A stretch of DNA of 64,000 nt, taken from contig CAJNDS010001112.1 in the NCBI GenBank assembly GCA_905221605.1, positions 1,495,972 to 1,559,971 of the forward strand. Direction: 5' to 3'. Position numbers and translations under genes: made by a program. The notes under the pieces are model-generated. The model made no database searches, was not told the origin of the DNA, and was given only the letters and a program-made list of their open reading frames with translations. Below, in pieces: positions 23,812 to 30,310 of this stretch; the stretch's first letter is position 1; every line of letters begins with the position of its first letter. Origin of the DNA: Symbiodinium natans. Lineage: Eukaryota > Sar > Dinophyceae > Suessiales > Symbiodiniaceae.

Positions 23812-26800
23812 TGCTACCCCCCCCATGGACCTACCAATTTCCTTTGTCTTGCTGGTGTGTGTTTGGCAGGTGTCCGAATTTTGTTGGTGTGTGTGTGGCA
23901 TGTGTCTGAGCCAGATGCCCCGGGCAGAGAGATGACTTGGGAATTGGATGCTGTGAGCAAAGCATGCAAAAGATGTGACGGCAGATCTGTTTTACAGCGA
24001 GGGCGAAGCTCCACAGAGACGTGGGAGTGCTTAGCAAACATCAGATGGTCTTGGTTTCAGGCGAGGCGGTGTTCGTATGCTAGAAGCAGCGACCCCAGTC
24101 TTGCTGATCCTCTAGCACTCAGGCTTGGTGACAATGCTTCGCATGTACTCATCCAAGAGCTGGCCTGTGCATACCCACAGATCCTCGTTGCGGTGCCAGT
24201 ACTCGTACTGTGCACTACGGATCTGGGCTGCCAGCTGCTTGGAGGATGCCTTGCCATGCTGGTTTAATCGGAGACGGTCTTTGATAAAACGCCAGGCACG
24301 GTCGATGATTTGGGTGCCCCCCTTGGTCTTGATGACGGTGCCATCCGGAAGCTTGTGAGTGGAAATCTTCACATACACAGGCTTGACCCACACCCATTTG
24401 TTGCCCTTTTTGACCCTGCGTTTCTTGTGGACGACTGCATCGTGCAGCATTCCATCCACCTTGCTGCGATATGACCGGGCCGAATCCGAGTGCAAGATGA
24501 CACGCCTGTTCTTGAGCCACTTCTGGGCCACTGGAGTCCAGTCTACCTTGCGAATAGCACCTGGCCCCGGTGCTCTGGGTACTGTGATGGCAGGGCGAAG
24601 TTTGAATAGGACCAAGCTCTTGGGACATCCTCGCTGGACTAAACCTCCCCACTGTTCCCACTCAGTGTTCTTGCCTTGCTGGGCATCCTTCTCTGTTTGC
24701 TCCCACGGCTTCAGAGTCCGCTTGTCGAAGCAAGCCTCATCCACCTCCACGTCTCTCCAAGCCTTGGGGGCGCCCCCAAACTTGATGGTTTTCTCAACCT
24801 GTGTGACGTGGCCACTCCGGAGGAAATTGAGATTGCTGTTGAGCCTCTCAATTGCTTTGTGGTTTATGTTCGTGAGCAGATGGATGGTGGCCAGAGGAAC
24901 TCCAGCGAGGCGAAGGAGGAGTGCAGTAGCTTGCGCTTGGAGGCTATGCCCTTCTGGACCACGAAGGACTGTGAAGAGGGGATGCAGATGAGCCGGAGAG
25001 ACGTACTTCTGGCAGTTCTTCTTGTTGCACCTGTAGGCCTTGGTCAATGGACCCAGCACACCTTTGTTGCAGAAAGGACATACACAACCCTCCCAGTTCG
25101 GCAGGAACTTGTCCTTCATGAGCATGTCCAAGATTTGGTTGTCGGTTGCCTTTAGGAGTTGTTGGATGTTACGACGCCACTTCGTCTGATCCTTGCGAAG
25201 AAAACCTCCTCCTAGTATGTGACGCTGGTAAGGCACCTTGGACCACGAGGCTGACTTGACCCCTGCAGGCTTCTTCAGGACCATCCGTCCTTTGCCCTTC
25301 TTGGGATCAGGGAAGAGGTTGTAGCGCTTGCCCATAACTGCAACTGGCTATAGGAAATCTGGCTTGATCTCAAAAAAACTGCTTCAAAAATATAACCATG
25401 CAGATTTCGAAACCGCTGCTGTCAGCATGCCAGATTTACAGGAACATTGCTTGCAAAAGACCTTTTCGTTGAACGACCTTCATTTGCTTTGCCACACACG
25501 TCAGACGAAGGTTTAGGGCGCAGGGCCATGTCGTGTGAGACGCGTTTTCTCCTTCTCCTACTAGCTGCAGAGCATCATGGCATCAAAATTCCCCCCGGTA
25601 TATATATATATATGACCATATATATACATACATATATATGCATGATATGTTGAAATGTGTGCACTATGTGTTACTATGTATATAAAGAATGCACATATAA
25701 AAAAAGATATGTGAGTGACACGGGGAATGCCATGAGCTAAAGTGCCGAAAGACAGACTCAGATGTTGGCTTCCTTTCAGTCGGTCTCCTGTTGGTCGATG
25801 ATATCGGCCAGCTCCTGGGAGAGATTTTCGAGGCCTTCTTCATGTGAGAGGTCATCCATTGGGTCATGAATGTCCATAGACGAGCCTTGCGAGGGAGGCT
25901 TCAAGGGAGAGATGGGTGCAGCCATCGAGCCCGGTGAGGAAGGCTTCGAGGGGGGGACGGGTGCAGCCATCAAAGATGTTGGGCTGGCAGGCTCATTTGC
26001 AGCATCCGAGATCTCAGTCTTCACGTCTGCATATCCGGCACGCAAGGCCTTCTTTGGAGGCGAGTCAAGATCGATGACATGTCCCTGCAAACTGGAAAGA
26101 GCCCTTCGGAAAGTCACAGACTCTTTCTTGACGGCAACCGCTTTGGGAACCGAGGGCACTGCAGGCAGTGAGGAAGGAGCCGCGGCTTCTATGTCTCTGT
26201 GAGCAGGTGGGCGAGGTTCATCATGAAAGAGACGATGCTGGGCATCATTGATGATAGTCGGGTTGGGGAGTGGAAGGACCTTGTCATGAAGGACTGCGTC
26301 CAGATAGCGGGCCTCCCAAGCGACGTCATCTTCGAAGGAAGCTGGTTTGACAAGCTTGTTCTCGCGATACAGCATGTACCTCTGCTGTGCCTCTGTTTTC
26401 AGGTAGTCCACGGGAGTTTGCAAGACAAGACAAGGGACCCGGTTCTCTTCCTGACTGGCACGTCTGAAGATCACCAGGTTTCCCGCGTTGACCAAGACAT
26501 TGGCACGCTTCAAGACTGCCATGATGTGTGGTAGCTTGGTATCCTTAGGAAAGACTGGGGAAACGACTTCGAGGAATTGCTCATGGGGCATCTGCAGAAC
26601 CGTGCCGGCCCGAATGTTTTGATGCTTCTCAATCCATTCAGTGGAGTCGTAGTCGTTGCAGACAAAGACTCTCATTTGCCCTTGGACGAACTTAGCCGCG
26701 CCCCACCGCTCTTTGGTCAACATAGTACAACCAACGTCGGTGAAACCTTTCATTTTTCTGATGGGTTCCTCAGCAAGCCGCCCATCATCATGAATGTCAG

Positions 26801-29445
26801 GACGGTCTTTGCGACCTGGGTGACCCCGGAAAAAGTCGAACTCGGAGGCCTCGCGATACGAAGGTGGAGATGTGATGCCTTGTTCACGTTTCCAAAAACG
26901 GGAGGCACACAGGGCTATGATTCTGGCGAGTGGCGTTTTTCCACTTCCCGGACCTCCAACTACCCCCACGGCATGTGTGGTCATGGTTTTGAGAACGGGG
27001 TTGACGCCAAACTTCAAAATCTGGTAGTCCAAGTCTGCCAGGGTGAAGAAGAAGTTTTCTACGGGAAGTGCGAGGACACCATCGGTTTGGATGGCACGAA
27101 TGGACTTCTCGACAGTGGAGATGGGCCACTGAAAAATAGGCGAGTCCTGGTTCACGTGGAGGTTTTTAGTGATCCACTGCACTCGCTTCCACTCACTTGC
27201 GAGGTTGCCGGCTTCTTGTTCGATGAAGGCAAAGCCCTTGTCCACATCCTCCTCCGAGAGGGTAGAGAGATAGTAGCCTTGTTTGGAAGCCTTTTCTTGA
27301 TGGGGAACAACTGCAGAAAGGGAGTAGCAGCGACACTGCCACCCTCCCAGCTGTTCAAAGAACCATTGCCATGCTTTCTTGAAATCGTAAGCGTTGCGAC
27401 CATGCCAATTCAGCACATGGGGCGTGCCGTGGCAGAGGGTGTCCACGACAGACTTTGTCAGCTTGAGATCAGGTGACTGAACATGCTTCACTATGCAGAC
27501 ATTCCCGTTTGTGAGTGGGAGCACGGCAAATTGAAGGACAAGCTTGACGTCCAGCTTCTGCTTGGGACAGAAGGCGGAGGAAGCTCATTCCATTTGCCAG
27601 CATTAATCAAGGACTCAATGGCATTTTTGTCGGGGGGCGGCACATTCGTGATCACATCCACGAAGTGTTTGAGAAGAGTGTTGGTATTGCCCAGCTCCGT
27701 CATAGGAAGATCCATGATGGAGATGCCGCCTAGGGCCTGATCAGACCATATTGGGTAGGGCAGTTGCTTCGAGAGATGCATGCCTCGAGTGGCATCGAGC
27801 CCGGTGCTCACTGCGGTGTCACCATCACGCTCAGCCATGGTGACTCTTATCGTATCAGGGAAACGAACTACAGAAATTTGAGCTGAGTGAAGCTACGTGT
27901 CATAGTCTTGCAGCTTGCAGCTCACTGCACAGAGCGAAAGCAGAAAGTACGCGCATGACGGCTCTGCAGGATTCCATTTTTTTGTGGATCGATGAAGTCT
28001 CCGAAACCTACATGGCGGCTCAGTGAGATCGATTGGCCTTGGGTACCAAAAGGTGGCACGTGCAGATCACATGGTGTGCGACATTATATATGACTATGGC
28101 TCTAGATCAAGAAAATTTATATAAAACATGGGTAGGGGTTCCAAAACTTGGGTAAAACCAATGTTTTGGAGAGGCCACCTTCAAGAAACATTGGTAAAAC
28201 CAATGTTTTGGAGAGGCCACCTTCAAAAAACATCGGCAAAACCAATGTTTTTGGAGCCCCGGCTCAGGAAACATCGCAAAAACCAATAAAAACCATAAAA
28301 ACCATGAATTTTCAAACTACTCGGAGACCCCAAGCCTATAGTTTGGAAAATCATGGTTTTTATGGTTTTTATTGGTTTTTGCGATGTTTCGTGAGCATGA
28401 GCTCAAAAAACATCGGTAAAACCAATGTTTTTTGACGGTAGGGGTTCAAAAACATTGGTAAAACCAATGTTTTGGAGAGGCCACCTTCAAAAAACATCGG
28501 TAAAACCAATGTTTTTGGAGCCCCTGCTCAGGAAACATCGCAAAAACCAATAAAAACCATAAAAACCATGAATTTTCAAACTACTCGGAGACCCCAAGCC
28601 TATAGTTTGGAAAATCATGGTTTTTATGGTTTTTATTGGTTTTTGCGATGTTTCGTGAGCATGGGCTCAAAAAACATCGGTAAAACCAATGTTTTTTGAC
28701 GGTAGGGGTTCAAAAACATTGGTAAAACCAATGTTTTGGAGAGGCCACCTTCAAAAAAACATCGGTAAAACCAATGTTTTTGGAGCCCCGGCTCAGGAAA
28801 CATCGCAAAAACCAATAAAAACCATAAAAACCATGAATTTTCAAACTACTCGGAGACCCAAGCCTATAGTTTGGAAAATCATGGTTTTTATGGTTTTTAT
28901 TGGTTTTTGCGATGTTTCGTGAGCATGGGCTCAAAAAAACATCGGTAAAACCAATGTTTTTTGAAGGTAGGGGTTCAAAAACATTGGTAAAGCCAATGTT
29001 TTGGAGAAGCTTGGGTCTCCGAGTAGTTTGGAAAATCATGGTTTTTATGGTTTTTATTGGTTTTTGCGATGTTTCGTGAGCATGGGCTCCAAAAACATCG
29101 GTAAAACCAATGTTTTTTGAAGGTAGGGGTTCAAAAAACATTGGTAAAACCAATGTTTTGGAGAAGCCACCCTTTTTTGAAACATCGGTCAAGCCGAGGT
29201 TTCAAAAAAAAGGTAGGTCCATGGGGGGGGGTACCATATATATATATATTCTAATTGCTAACGCCCCTCTATTAGGGTTTAATCACGGTTGCAGGATCCG
29301 AAACAAGAGTCTATTAGTGCCTCTGTTGGGTTCACTTGTCGCACCTTCCGCCCGTCAAGTGCAGGTTGACTACAACGAGTTCCTACGCCACATCTTTCCG
29401 GACGAGTATGTGGAGTACATGCAGGAGCCAAAAGTTGAACACTGA
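10358..29445 (+). CDS. Voltage-gated K+-channel-like gene with C-terminal EF-hands
   Basis: Reconstructed from dispersed exons. Firm parts: pre-S1 (11874, 12446), S1 (13164), S2 (13805), S4 (18426), S4-S5 linker (19184), S5 (19694), pore (20156), S6 (20549) and EF-hands (23331, 23563, 29365) with the stop TGA at 29443-29445. The pore holds TMTTVGYGDY, the K+ selectivity filter, and S6 ends in LALPVG. Codon phase fits across 11874/12446/13164, 18426/19184, 20156/20549 and all three EF-hand exons. Known of the family: four such subunits or repeats form a K+ pore gated by membrane voltage; EF-hands would add calcium control. I infer one gene because order, strand and phase agree. The 2.7-kb gap between S6 and the EF-hands is not bridged, so two adjacent genes remain possible. 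S3 is not securely found. The 5' end is uncertain. Confidence 0.72.
10722..10824. mobile_element. MITE-like element, family E copy 1
   Basis: Begins CTTAGTAGTAGAGTAGATAG and ends CTACTGGACAACTAAG. The internal block AAGGTTAACCTTTAG is itself palindromic. Related sequence lies at 23.07-23.22, 37.10-37.21, 45.31-45.42 and 47.84 kb. Confidence 0.65.
11874..11929 (+). CDS. K+ channel exon before S1
   Basis: Acceptor CCTAG|G, then a basic helix containing RPIMRLIYRSRCDHLWE. If the donor is GA (GATGTG at 11930) the phase is 2 and the next exon supplies the missing G, giving HLWE-LDDPDSS. Kv-type channels commonly have a W...DPxSS segment directly before S1. The GA donor is unusual but has a parallel at 56722. 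Confidence 0.55.
12446..12482 (+). CDS. K+ channel exon, DPDSS segment before S1
   Basis: A 37-base exon reading LDDPDSSCSAWA between a CCAG|G acceptor and a GTGTCC donor. In Kv and related channels a D/E-P-x-S-S-x-x-A motif sits just ahead of S1. Phase 2 in and phase 0 out agree with both neighbours. Confidence 0.6.
12560..12648 (-). repeat. CCCTAAA array with CCCTAAAA units
   Basis: Mixed 7- and 8-base units, including ACCTTAAA variants. Confidence 0.9.
12780..13060 (+). repeat. Reiterated exon-start-like segment
   Basis: GAGGAAAGGCCTG recurs at about 12783, 12886 and 13018, and again in slightly altered form at the real S1 acceptor (13157-13180, GGAAGGGCCTGGTCCTGGTG). The two later copies also share the following CTCCTGGTGAG-like bases. 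It looks like tandem duplication of a splice-acceptor region within the intron. Confidence 0.55.
13036..13156 (-). repeat. CCCTAAA array
   Basis: About 17 units running up to the S1 exon acceptor. Confidence 0.95.
13164..13257 (+). CDS. K+ channel exon with S1
   Basis: Starts after AAG in phase 0 with GLVLVSLILSLLVTAQE, a hydrophobic helix followed by an acidic residue, as at the end of S1 in Kv channels. The frame stays open through LLDVTTSAVLEIPG. The true end could be earlier, at a GT (about 13226) or GC (13239) donor, either of which keeps the S2 exon in frame. A mixed TTTAGGG/CTTAGGG array begins 20 bases downstream. Confidence 0.6.
13277..13412 (+). repeat. TTTAGGG / CTTAGGG array
   Basis: About 18 G-rich units in which the CTTAGGG variant occurs in runs, at the 5' end of an intron. 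Confidence 0.95.
13644..13788. mobile_element. MITE-like element, family A copy 1
   Basis: A 145-bp fold-back. The left arm TACTTGAAGGTTCATGGTAC continues for about 42 bases and is nearly perfectly complementary to the right arm ending GTACCATGAGCCTTCAAGTA. The AT-rich centre has no coding capacity. Copy 2, with the same ends, is at 58961-59058. It lies just upstream of the S2 exon acceptor. Confidence 0.85.
13805..13837 (+). CDS. K+ channel exon with part of S2
   Basis: After TTCAG the frame reads ETGFDAIFLME, matching the E-x-x-F-x-x-I-F-x-x-E pattern of S2 in voltage-gated channels, including the acidic residue that pairs with S4 arginines. The frame remains open to about 13870, so the donor is uncertain. 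A CCCTAAA array follows. Confidence 0.5.
13867..13987 (-). repeat. CCCTAAA array
   Basis: About 17 near-perfect heptamers. Confidence 0.97.
14253..14366. mobile_element. MITE-like element, family C copy 1
   Basis: Ends CTAGGATGCCCAGTAGTACC and GGTTACTGGGCAGCCTAG are inverted copies. The interior pairs CCCTTTTTGGGG with AAAAAAGGGCACCC. Copy 2 (54304-54416) is almost identical along its whole length; diverged copies are at 42.3, 50.1 and 52.3 kb. Confidence 0.8.
15481..15585. mobile_element. 105-bp inverted-repeat element
   Basis: Ends CAGATCTTCCAAA and GGAAGATCTG. Inner arms AATATACCCTAATTTAT and GAATTAGGGTCATTC also pair imperfectly. Similar AATATACCCT/TTCCTTAATT motifs occur near 52.95 and 57.33 kb. 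Confidence 0.7.
15982..16170 (-). repeat. Long CCCTAAA array
   Basis: About 26 units with two CCTAAAT slips, one of the longest arrays in the window. Confidence 0.97.
16305..16354. mobile_element. 50-bp perfect-stem hairpin
   Basis: GGTGGTTGTCAAAA and its exact complement TTTTGACAACCACC flank a 22-base loop. Probably a very short fold-back element. Confidence 0.7.
17029..17195. mobile_element. MITE-like element, family B copy 3 (composite)
   Basis: Contains three partial copies of the left arm (CTTTATGCTAACAG, CTTTATACTAACAG, CATACTCACAG) and one right arm (CTATTAAGGACTGATAG). Apparently internally duplicated, with TTTAGGG units between. Confidence 0.6.
17672..17699. repeat. (TA)n microsatellite
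   Basis: About 13 TA dinucleotides in an intron. Confidence 0.95.
18426..18467 (+). CDS. K+ channel exon with S4 (voltage sensor)
   Basis: A 42-base exon between a TTAAG|G acceptor and a GC donor (GCCAGG). It reads LLFVPILRFLKLI and an arginine split across the junction: basic residues every third position among hydrophobic ones, the S4 pattern, although with fewer charges than classical Kv S4. Phase 2 joins exactly with the exon at 19184, giving LKLI-R-YFESFHLLVDA. Confidence 0.65.
19184..19222 (+). CDS. K+ channel exon, S4-S5 linker
   Basis: After a CAGAG|G acceptor, G completes the split arginine codon and the frame continues YFESFHLLVDA. The linker resembles the amphipathic S4-S5 linker (LxxLxxA) that couples the sensor to the pore. 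The donor is probably GC (GCCTGG at 19223) or GA (19220). Preceded by an array of CCCTAAG units. Confidence 0.6.
19563..19681. mobile_element. MITE-like element, family F copy 2
   Basis: Shares the ends of the 7142 copy (CTTACTTAGCCAACAG left, TTATTGGAGAAGTA right). It has a 19-base internal tandem duplication (AAGCTTTTTGGGTTTCCTT twice) and stops 12 bases before the S5 exon acceptor. Confidence 0.7.
19694..19826 (+). CDS. K+ channel exon with S5
   Basis: After a CTCAG|G acceptor the frame reads KNSIAALPVLFYTMAVITL, then VSSSAIYLAES. This is the S5 helix with the conserved S-x-x-I/V-Y-x-A-E end that leads into the pore turret. Exon end: GTTTAG donor at 19827 (phase 0), or GC at 19802. A TTTAGGG array starts directly at the donor. 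Confidence 0.8.
20156..20273 (+). CDS. K+ channel exon with pore loop and selectivity filter
   Basis: Reads LSTPDLLGRDNIPSLPHS, then IWLALVTMTTVGYGDYAPKS. The pore helix has W at the usual place, and TVGYGD is the K+ filter. The donor is GC: the exon ends ACAG and the intron begins GCCGCC. Joining to 20549 makes KSTG-GYFVV and gives 27 residues from the filter D to ALPV, the same spacing as in animal Kv1. A downstream GTAAGC would be in frame but spoils this spacing. Confidence 0.9.
20549..20614 (+). CDS. K+ channel exon with S6
   Basis: After GGAAG|GC the frame reads GGYFVVATLTGVSMLFLALP and ends VG plus one base. S6 with the gating-hinge glycine (LTGV) and the ALPV stretch of Kv channels. 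The donor is GC (GCCGGG). AGGC is repeated at both ends of the preceding intron. Confidence 0.88.
22261..22437 (+). repeat. Triplicated 58-60-bp tandem repeat
   Basis: Three consecutive copies of a unit starting ACCGTAAGCCATAAGACC and ending CTACACCATCAAAGACT. The last copy's AAAG is the acceptor of the exon candidate at 22434, so the 3' splice-site region itself is reiterated upstream. Confidence 0.9.
22500..22625. mobile_element. Dispersed repeat, family K copy 1
   Basis: Shares CCTAGGAATCCTA, GTTTATAGTCA-like and GGGTTCTTAAGGTAT blocks with 32345-32472. Ends are weakly inverted. Non-coding. Confidence 0.5.
23240..23325 (-). repeat. CCCTAAA then CCCTGAA array
   Basis: About seven CCCTAAA units pass into a homogeneous run of CCCTGAA. 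It stops at the acceptor of the EF-hand exon. Confidence 0.95.
23331..23412 (+). CDS. EF-hand exon 1 of the channel gene
   Basis: Reads DGTLNLPEFIELIRQMRIGL, then SSASWPQ. D-G-T-L-N-L-P-E-F is the second half of an EF-hand calcium loop (positions 5 to 12) plus the exiting helix. The start could be 23326 (AAG|CT). The donor GTCCTT is canonical. The exon ends in phase 1, and the next exon starts with the GC that completes a glycine codon. Confidence 0.75.
23452..23552 (-). repeat. CCCTAAA array
   Basis: About 14 units with a few CCCCAAA and CCCTACA variants, filling most of the 150-base intron between two EF-hand exons. Confidence 0.95.
23563..23627 (+). CDS. EF-hand exon 2 of the channel gene
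   Basis: Reads PRAKDSAVELFMLFDDDHSG plus L: entering helix and the first seven positions of a canonical calcium loop (D1, D3, S5, G6). The donor is GC (GCTGCT). The loop is completed only by the exon at 29365 (V8 D9 Y N E12). A 5.7-kb intron thus splits one 12-residue loop, and the host reading frame is intact across it. Confidence 0.8.
23790..23835. repeat. Left terminal inverted repeat
   Basis: TA repeat, then GCTACCCCCCCCATGGACCT and ACC. It matches the complement of 29212-29249 with one substitution (G/C next to the TA run) and one base difference in the C run. A C(n)A(n) stretch lies just outside. Confidence 0.8.
24112..25335 (-). CDS. DDE transposase, IS1016/IS1595 (Merlin/ISXO2) type
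   Basis: 407 residues, intact from ATG to stop. The N-terminus is basic. A zinc ribbon follows at about 86-108 (CPFC, then C103 and C108), then a helical region (about 130-175) with the A-x-x-L-x-x-G-V spacing of a DNA-binding helix-turn-helix. The catalytic core shows VEVDEACF (D199), HSDSARSYR (D284) and GTQIIDRAWRFIKDRL (D345). The last block corresponds to the H/G-T-x-x-I-E-x-x-W-x-x-x-K motif of this family, with Asp in place of the usual Glu. Enzymes of this type cut and rejoin DNA at terminal inverted repeats. It lies downstream of the ATPase gene on the same strand, 440 bases apart. Lack of stops or gaps suggests recent activity. The family call rests on motifs only. Confidence 0.85.
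   Translation of the reverse strand: MGKRYNLFPDPKKGKGRMVLKKPAGVKSASWSKVPYQRHILGGGFLRKDQTKWRRNIQQLLKATDNQILDMLMKDKFLPNWEGCVCPFCNKGVLGPLTKAYRCNKKNCQKYVSPAHLHPLFTVLRGPEGHSLQAQATALLLRLAGVPLATIHLLTNINHKAIERLNSNLNFLRSGHVTQVEKTIKFGGAPKAWRDVEVDEACFDKRTLKPWEQTEKDAQQGKNTEWEQWGGLVQRGCPKSLVLFKLRPAITVPRAPGPGAIRKVDWTPVAQKWLKNRRVILHSDSARSYRSKVDGMLHDAVVHKKRRVKKGNKWVWVKPVYVKISTHKLPDGTVIKTKGGTQIIDRAWRFIKDRLRLNQHGKASSKQLAAQIRSAQYEYWHRNEDLWVCTGQLLDEYMRSIVTKPEC
25336..25775 (-). other. Spacer between ATPase and transposase genes
   Basis: No open frame of note. TA/CATA microsatellite sequence occupies about 25598-25640. It could hold a promoter or a trans-splicing acceptor for the transposase; none is recognisable. 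Confidence 0.5.
25776..27838 (-). CDS. P-loop ATPase of the transposon (frameshifted 5' part)
   Basis: Two overlapping frames on the minus strand. An ATG at 27838 opens 115 codons ending at 27491. A second frame, free of stops from about 27584, runs 582 codons from a GTG at 27524 to 25776. Upstream of that GTG the second frame still reads sensible protein (QKLDVKLVLQFAVLPLTNGN), so one protein of about 690 residues broken by a single indel near 27530-27584, or a programmed shift, fits best. Counted from 27524: Walker A GGPGSGKT at 190-197, an acidic RPDIHDDG at 242-248 as possible Walker B, and VFVCND at 286-291, like motif C or sensor 1 of SF3/AAA+ ATPases. The C-terminal 170 residues are Pro/Ser/acid-rich and probably disordered. 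No nuclease domain seen. Role inferred: ATP-dependent helper of transposition. Confidence 0.7.
27839..28138. other. Leader region upstream of the ATPase gene
   Basis: About 300 bases without coding signs, between the ATPase start and the hairpin block; the natural place for the element's promoter. No motif identified. Confidence 0.4.
28139..29170. repeat. Hairpin and palindrome block inside the transposon
   Basis: Two nested repeat types. A short palindrome, ACATTGGTAAAACCAATGT or ACATCGGTAAAACCAATGT, occurs about 13-14 times. Long fold-backs with arms of about 50 bases (GAAACATCGCAAAAACCAAT ... ATTGGTTTTTGCGATGTTTC) around a 20-base loop containing CTCGGAGACC occur at 28262-28402, 28525-28666 and 28792-28930, with a right half-copy at 29020-29085. 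The period is about 263-267 bases. The apparent proteins rich in KNIGKTNVF are artefacts of this repeat. Confidence 0.9.
29212..29249. repeat. Right terminal inverted repeat
   Basis: GGTAGGTCCATGGGGGGGGG, then TACC and a TA run: inverted partner of 23790-23835. Confidence 0.8.
29365..29445 (+). CDS. Last exon of the channel gene: end of EF-hand and C-terminus
   Basis: After GTGCAG|G the frame reads VDYNEFLRHIFPDEYVEYMQ and EPKVEH, then TGA. V-D-Y-N-E supplies loop positions 8-12 of the EF-hand begun at 23563 and the exiting helix. Phase 0 fits exactly. A short CCCTAAA array follows the stop. Confidence 0.85.
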   Translation, partial: VDYNEFLRHIFPDEYVEYMQEPKVEH

Positions 29446-30171
29446 GCCCCTAAACCCTAAACCCTAAACCCTAAACCCTCCTCTGACAAGCTACCCCAAA
29501 CCAAATCGAGAAGTGCGCCAGGCGGCAAAAACCCCAAACCCTGTTCGCACGAAGCCCCAGAAACCCGGAAGCCACGCAGGAAAGGGAGAGCGAGAAAGCT
29601 GAGCTACACTCCTCCAGCAAACGAGTTAGCGCAGCTGGGCACAGACTCAAGAGTTGCTGGGGAAGGGTTTAGGGTTTAGGGTTTAGGGTTTAGGGTTTAG
29701 GGTTTGAGGGTTTCAGGATTTTAGGGTTTAGGGTTTCAGGATTTGAGGGTTTAGGTGGGGTACGGGCATACATCTGTAGTGGGCTTGACGTCTCCGGGAG
29801 ACGGCGGGCTTCCAAACATTCGGCATAGCAAAACAGGTTTTTTGCCCTGGACAGCTAAACGCTGAGACCCTTAAGAACCTTTAAACCCTTTAAACCCTTA
29901 AATCCTTAAACCCTCAAACCCTTTAACCCTTAAACCCTTCGACCCTCAAACCCTTGACCCTTAAACCCTTAAACCCAAAAACCCTGACCCCCTTTAACCC
30001 TTAAACCCTTAAACCCGAAACCCCGAAAGCTTGAAGCCCTTTGACACGTCAGGAAGCCATCCTGCACTGGGAGCAGGTTCGCAACTCCGTTTTCAGCAAC
30101 CGCAGCAACCGCAGCAGCCTGGGCTGAACGCAGAGGTGGGTCGGGGGAGAGGGGGGGGGGTGGGGCCCTAA

Positions 30172-30310
30172 ACCCCAAACCCCAAACCCCAAACCCCAAA
30201 CCCCAAACCCCAAACCCCAAACCCCAAACCCCAAACCCCAAACCCCAAACCCCAAACCCTAAACCCTAAACCCTAAACCCTAAACCCCAAACCCTAAACC
30301 CTAAACCCTT
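30172..30310 (-). repeat. CCCCAAA array
   Basis: About 11 consecutive CCCCAAA variant units followed by CCCTAAA. Confidence 0.95.

Larger units (their letters stand above)
23790..29249 (-). mobile_element. TIR transposon with ATPase and DDE transposase genes
   Basis: Bounded by inverted terminal repeats at 23790-23835 and 29212-29249, and lying wholly within one intron of the channel gene. Contents, read on the minus strand: 0.3 kb of leader, the P-loop ATPase gene (27838 to 25776), a 0.44-kb spacer and the transposase gene (25335 to 24112). Between the right TIR and the ATPase gene is about 1.1 kb of palindromes and long hairpins. No target-site duplication is clear, because both TIRs end in TA repeats; a TA-rich target is possible. 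Eukaryotic Merlin elements normally carry only a transposase. A helper ATPase recalls bacterial Tn7, Mu and IS21, but that link is inference. Confidence 0.7.

Noticed and set aside
23633-24267. Plus-strand gene at the transposon's left end
   Set aside because: The frame runs through poly-C/poly-A and TA repeats and the transposon TIR, and overlaps the transposase in antisense.
24125-25155. Plus-strand open frames of 77-210 codons
   Set aside because: They are shadows opposite the transposase gene, which carries clear catalytic motifs.
26577-27476. 299-codon plus-strand frame
   Set aside because: Antisense to the P-loop ATPase gene, with no motif of its own.
28139-29170. CRISPR-like array
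   Set aside because: Repeat units and the sequence between them are both repetitive, there are no unique spacers, and the host is eukaryotic.
28148-29192. Repeat proteins with KNIGKTNVFGAPAQETSQK units on both strands
   Set aside because: The DNA is a palindromic tandem repeat that reads similarly in both directions; no start context or splice signals support a gene.
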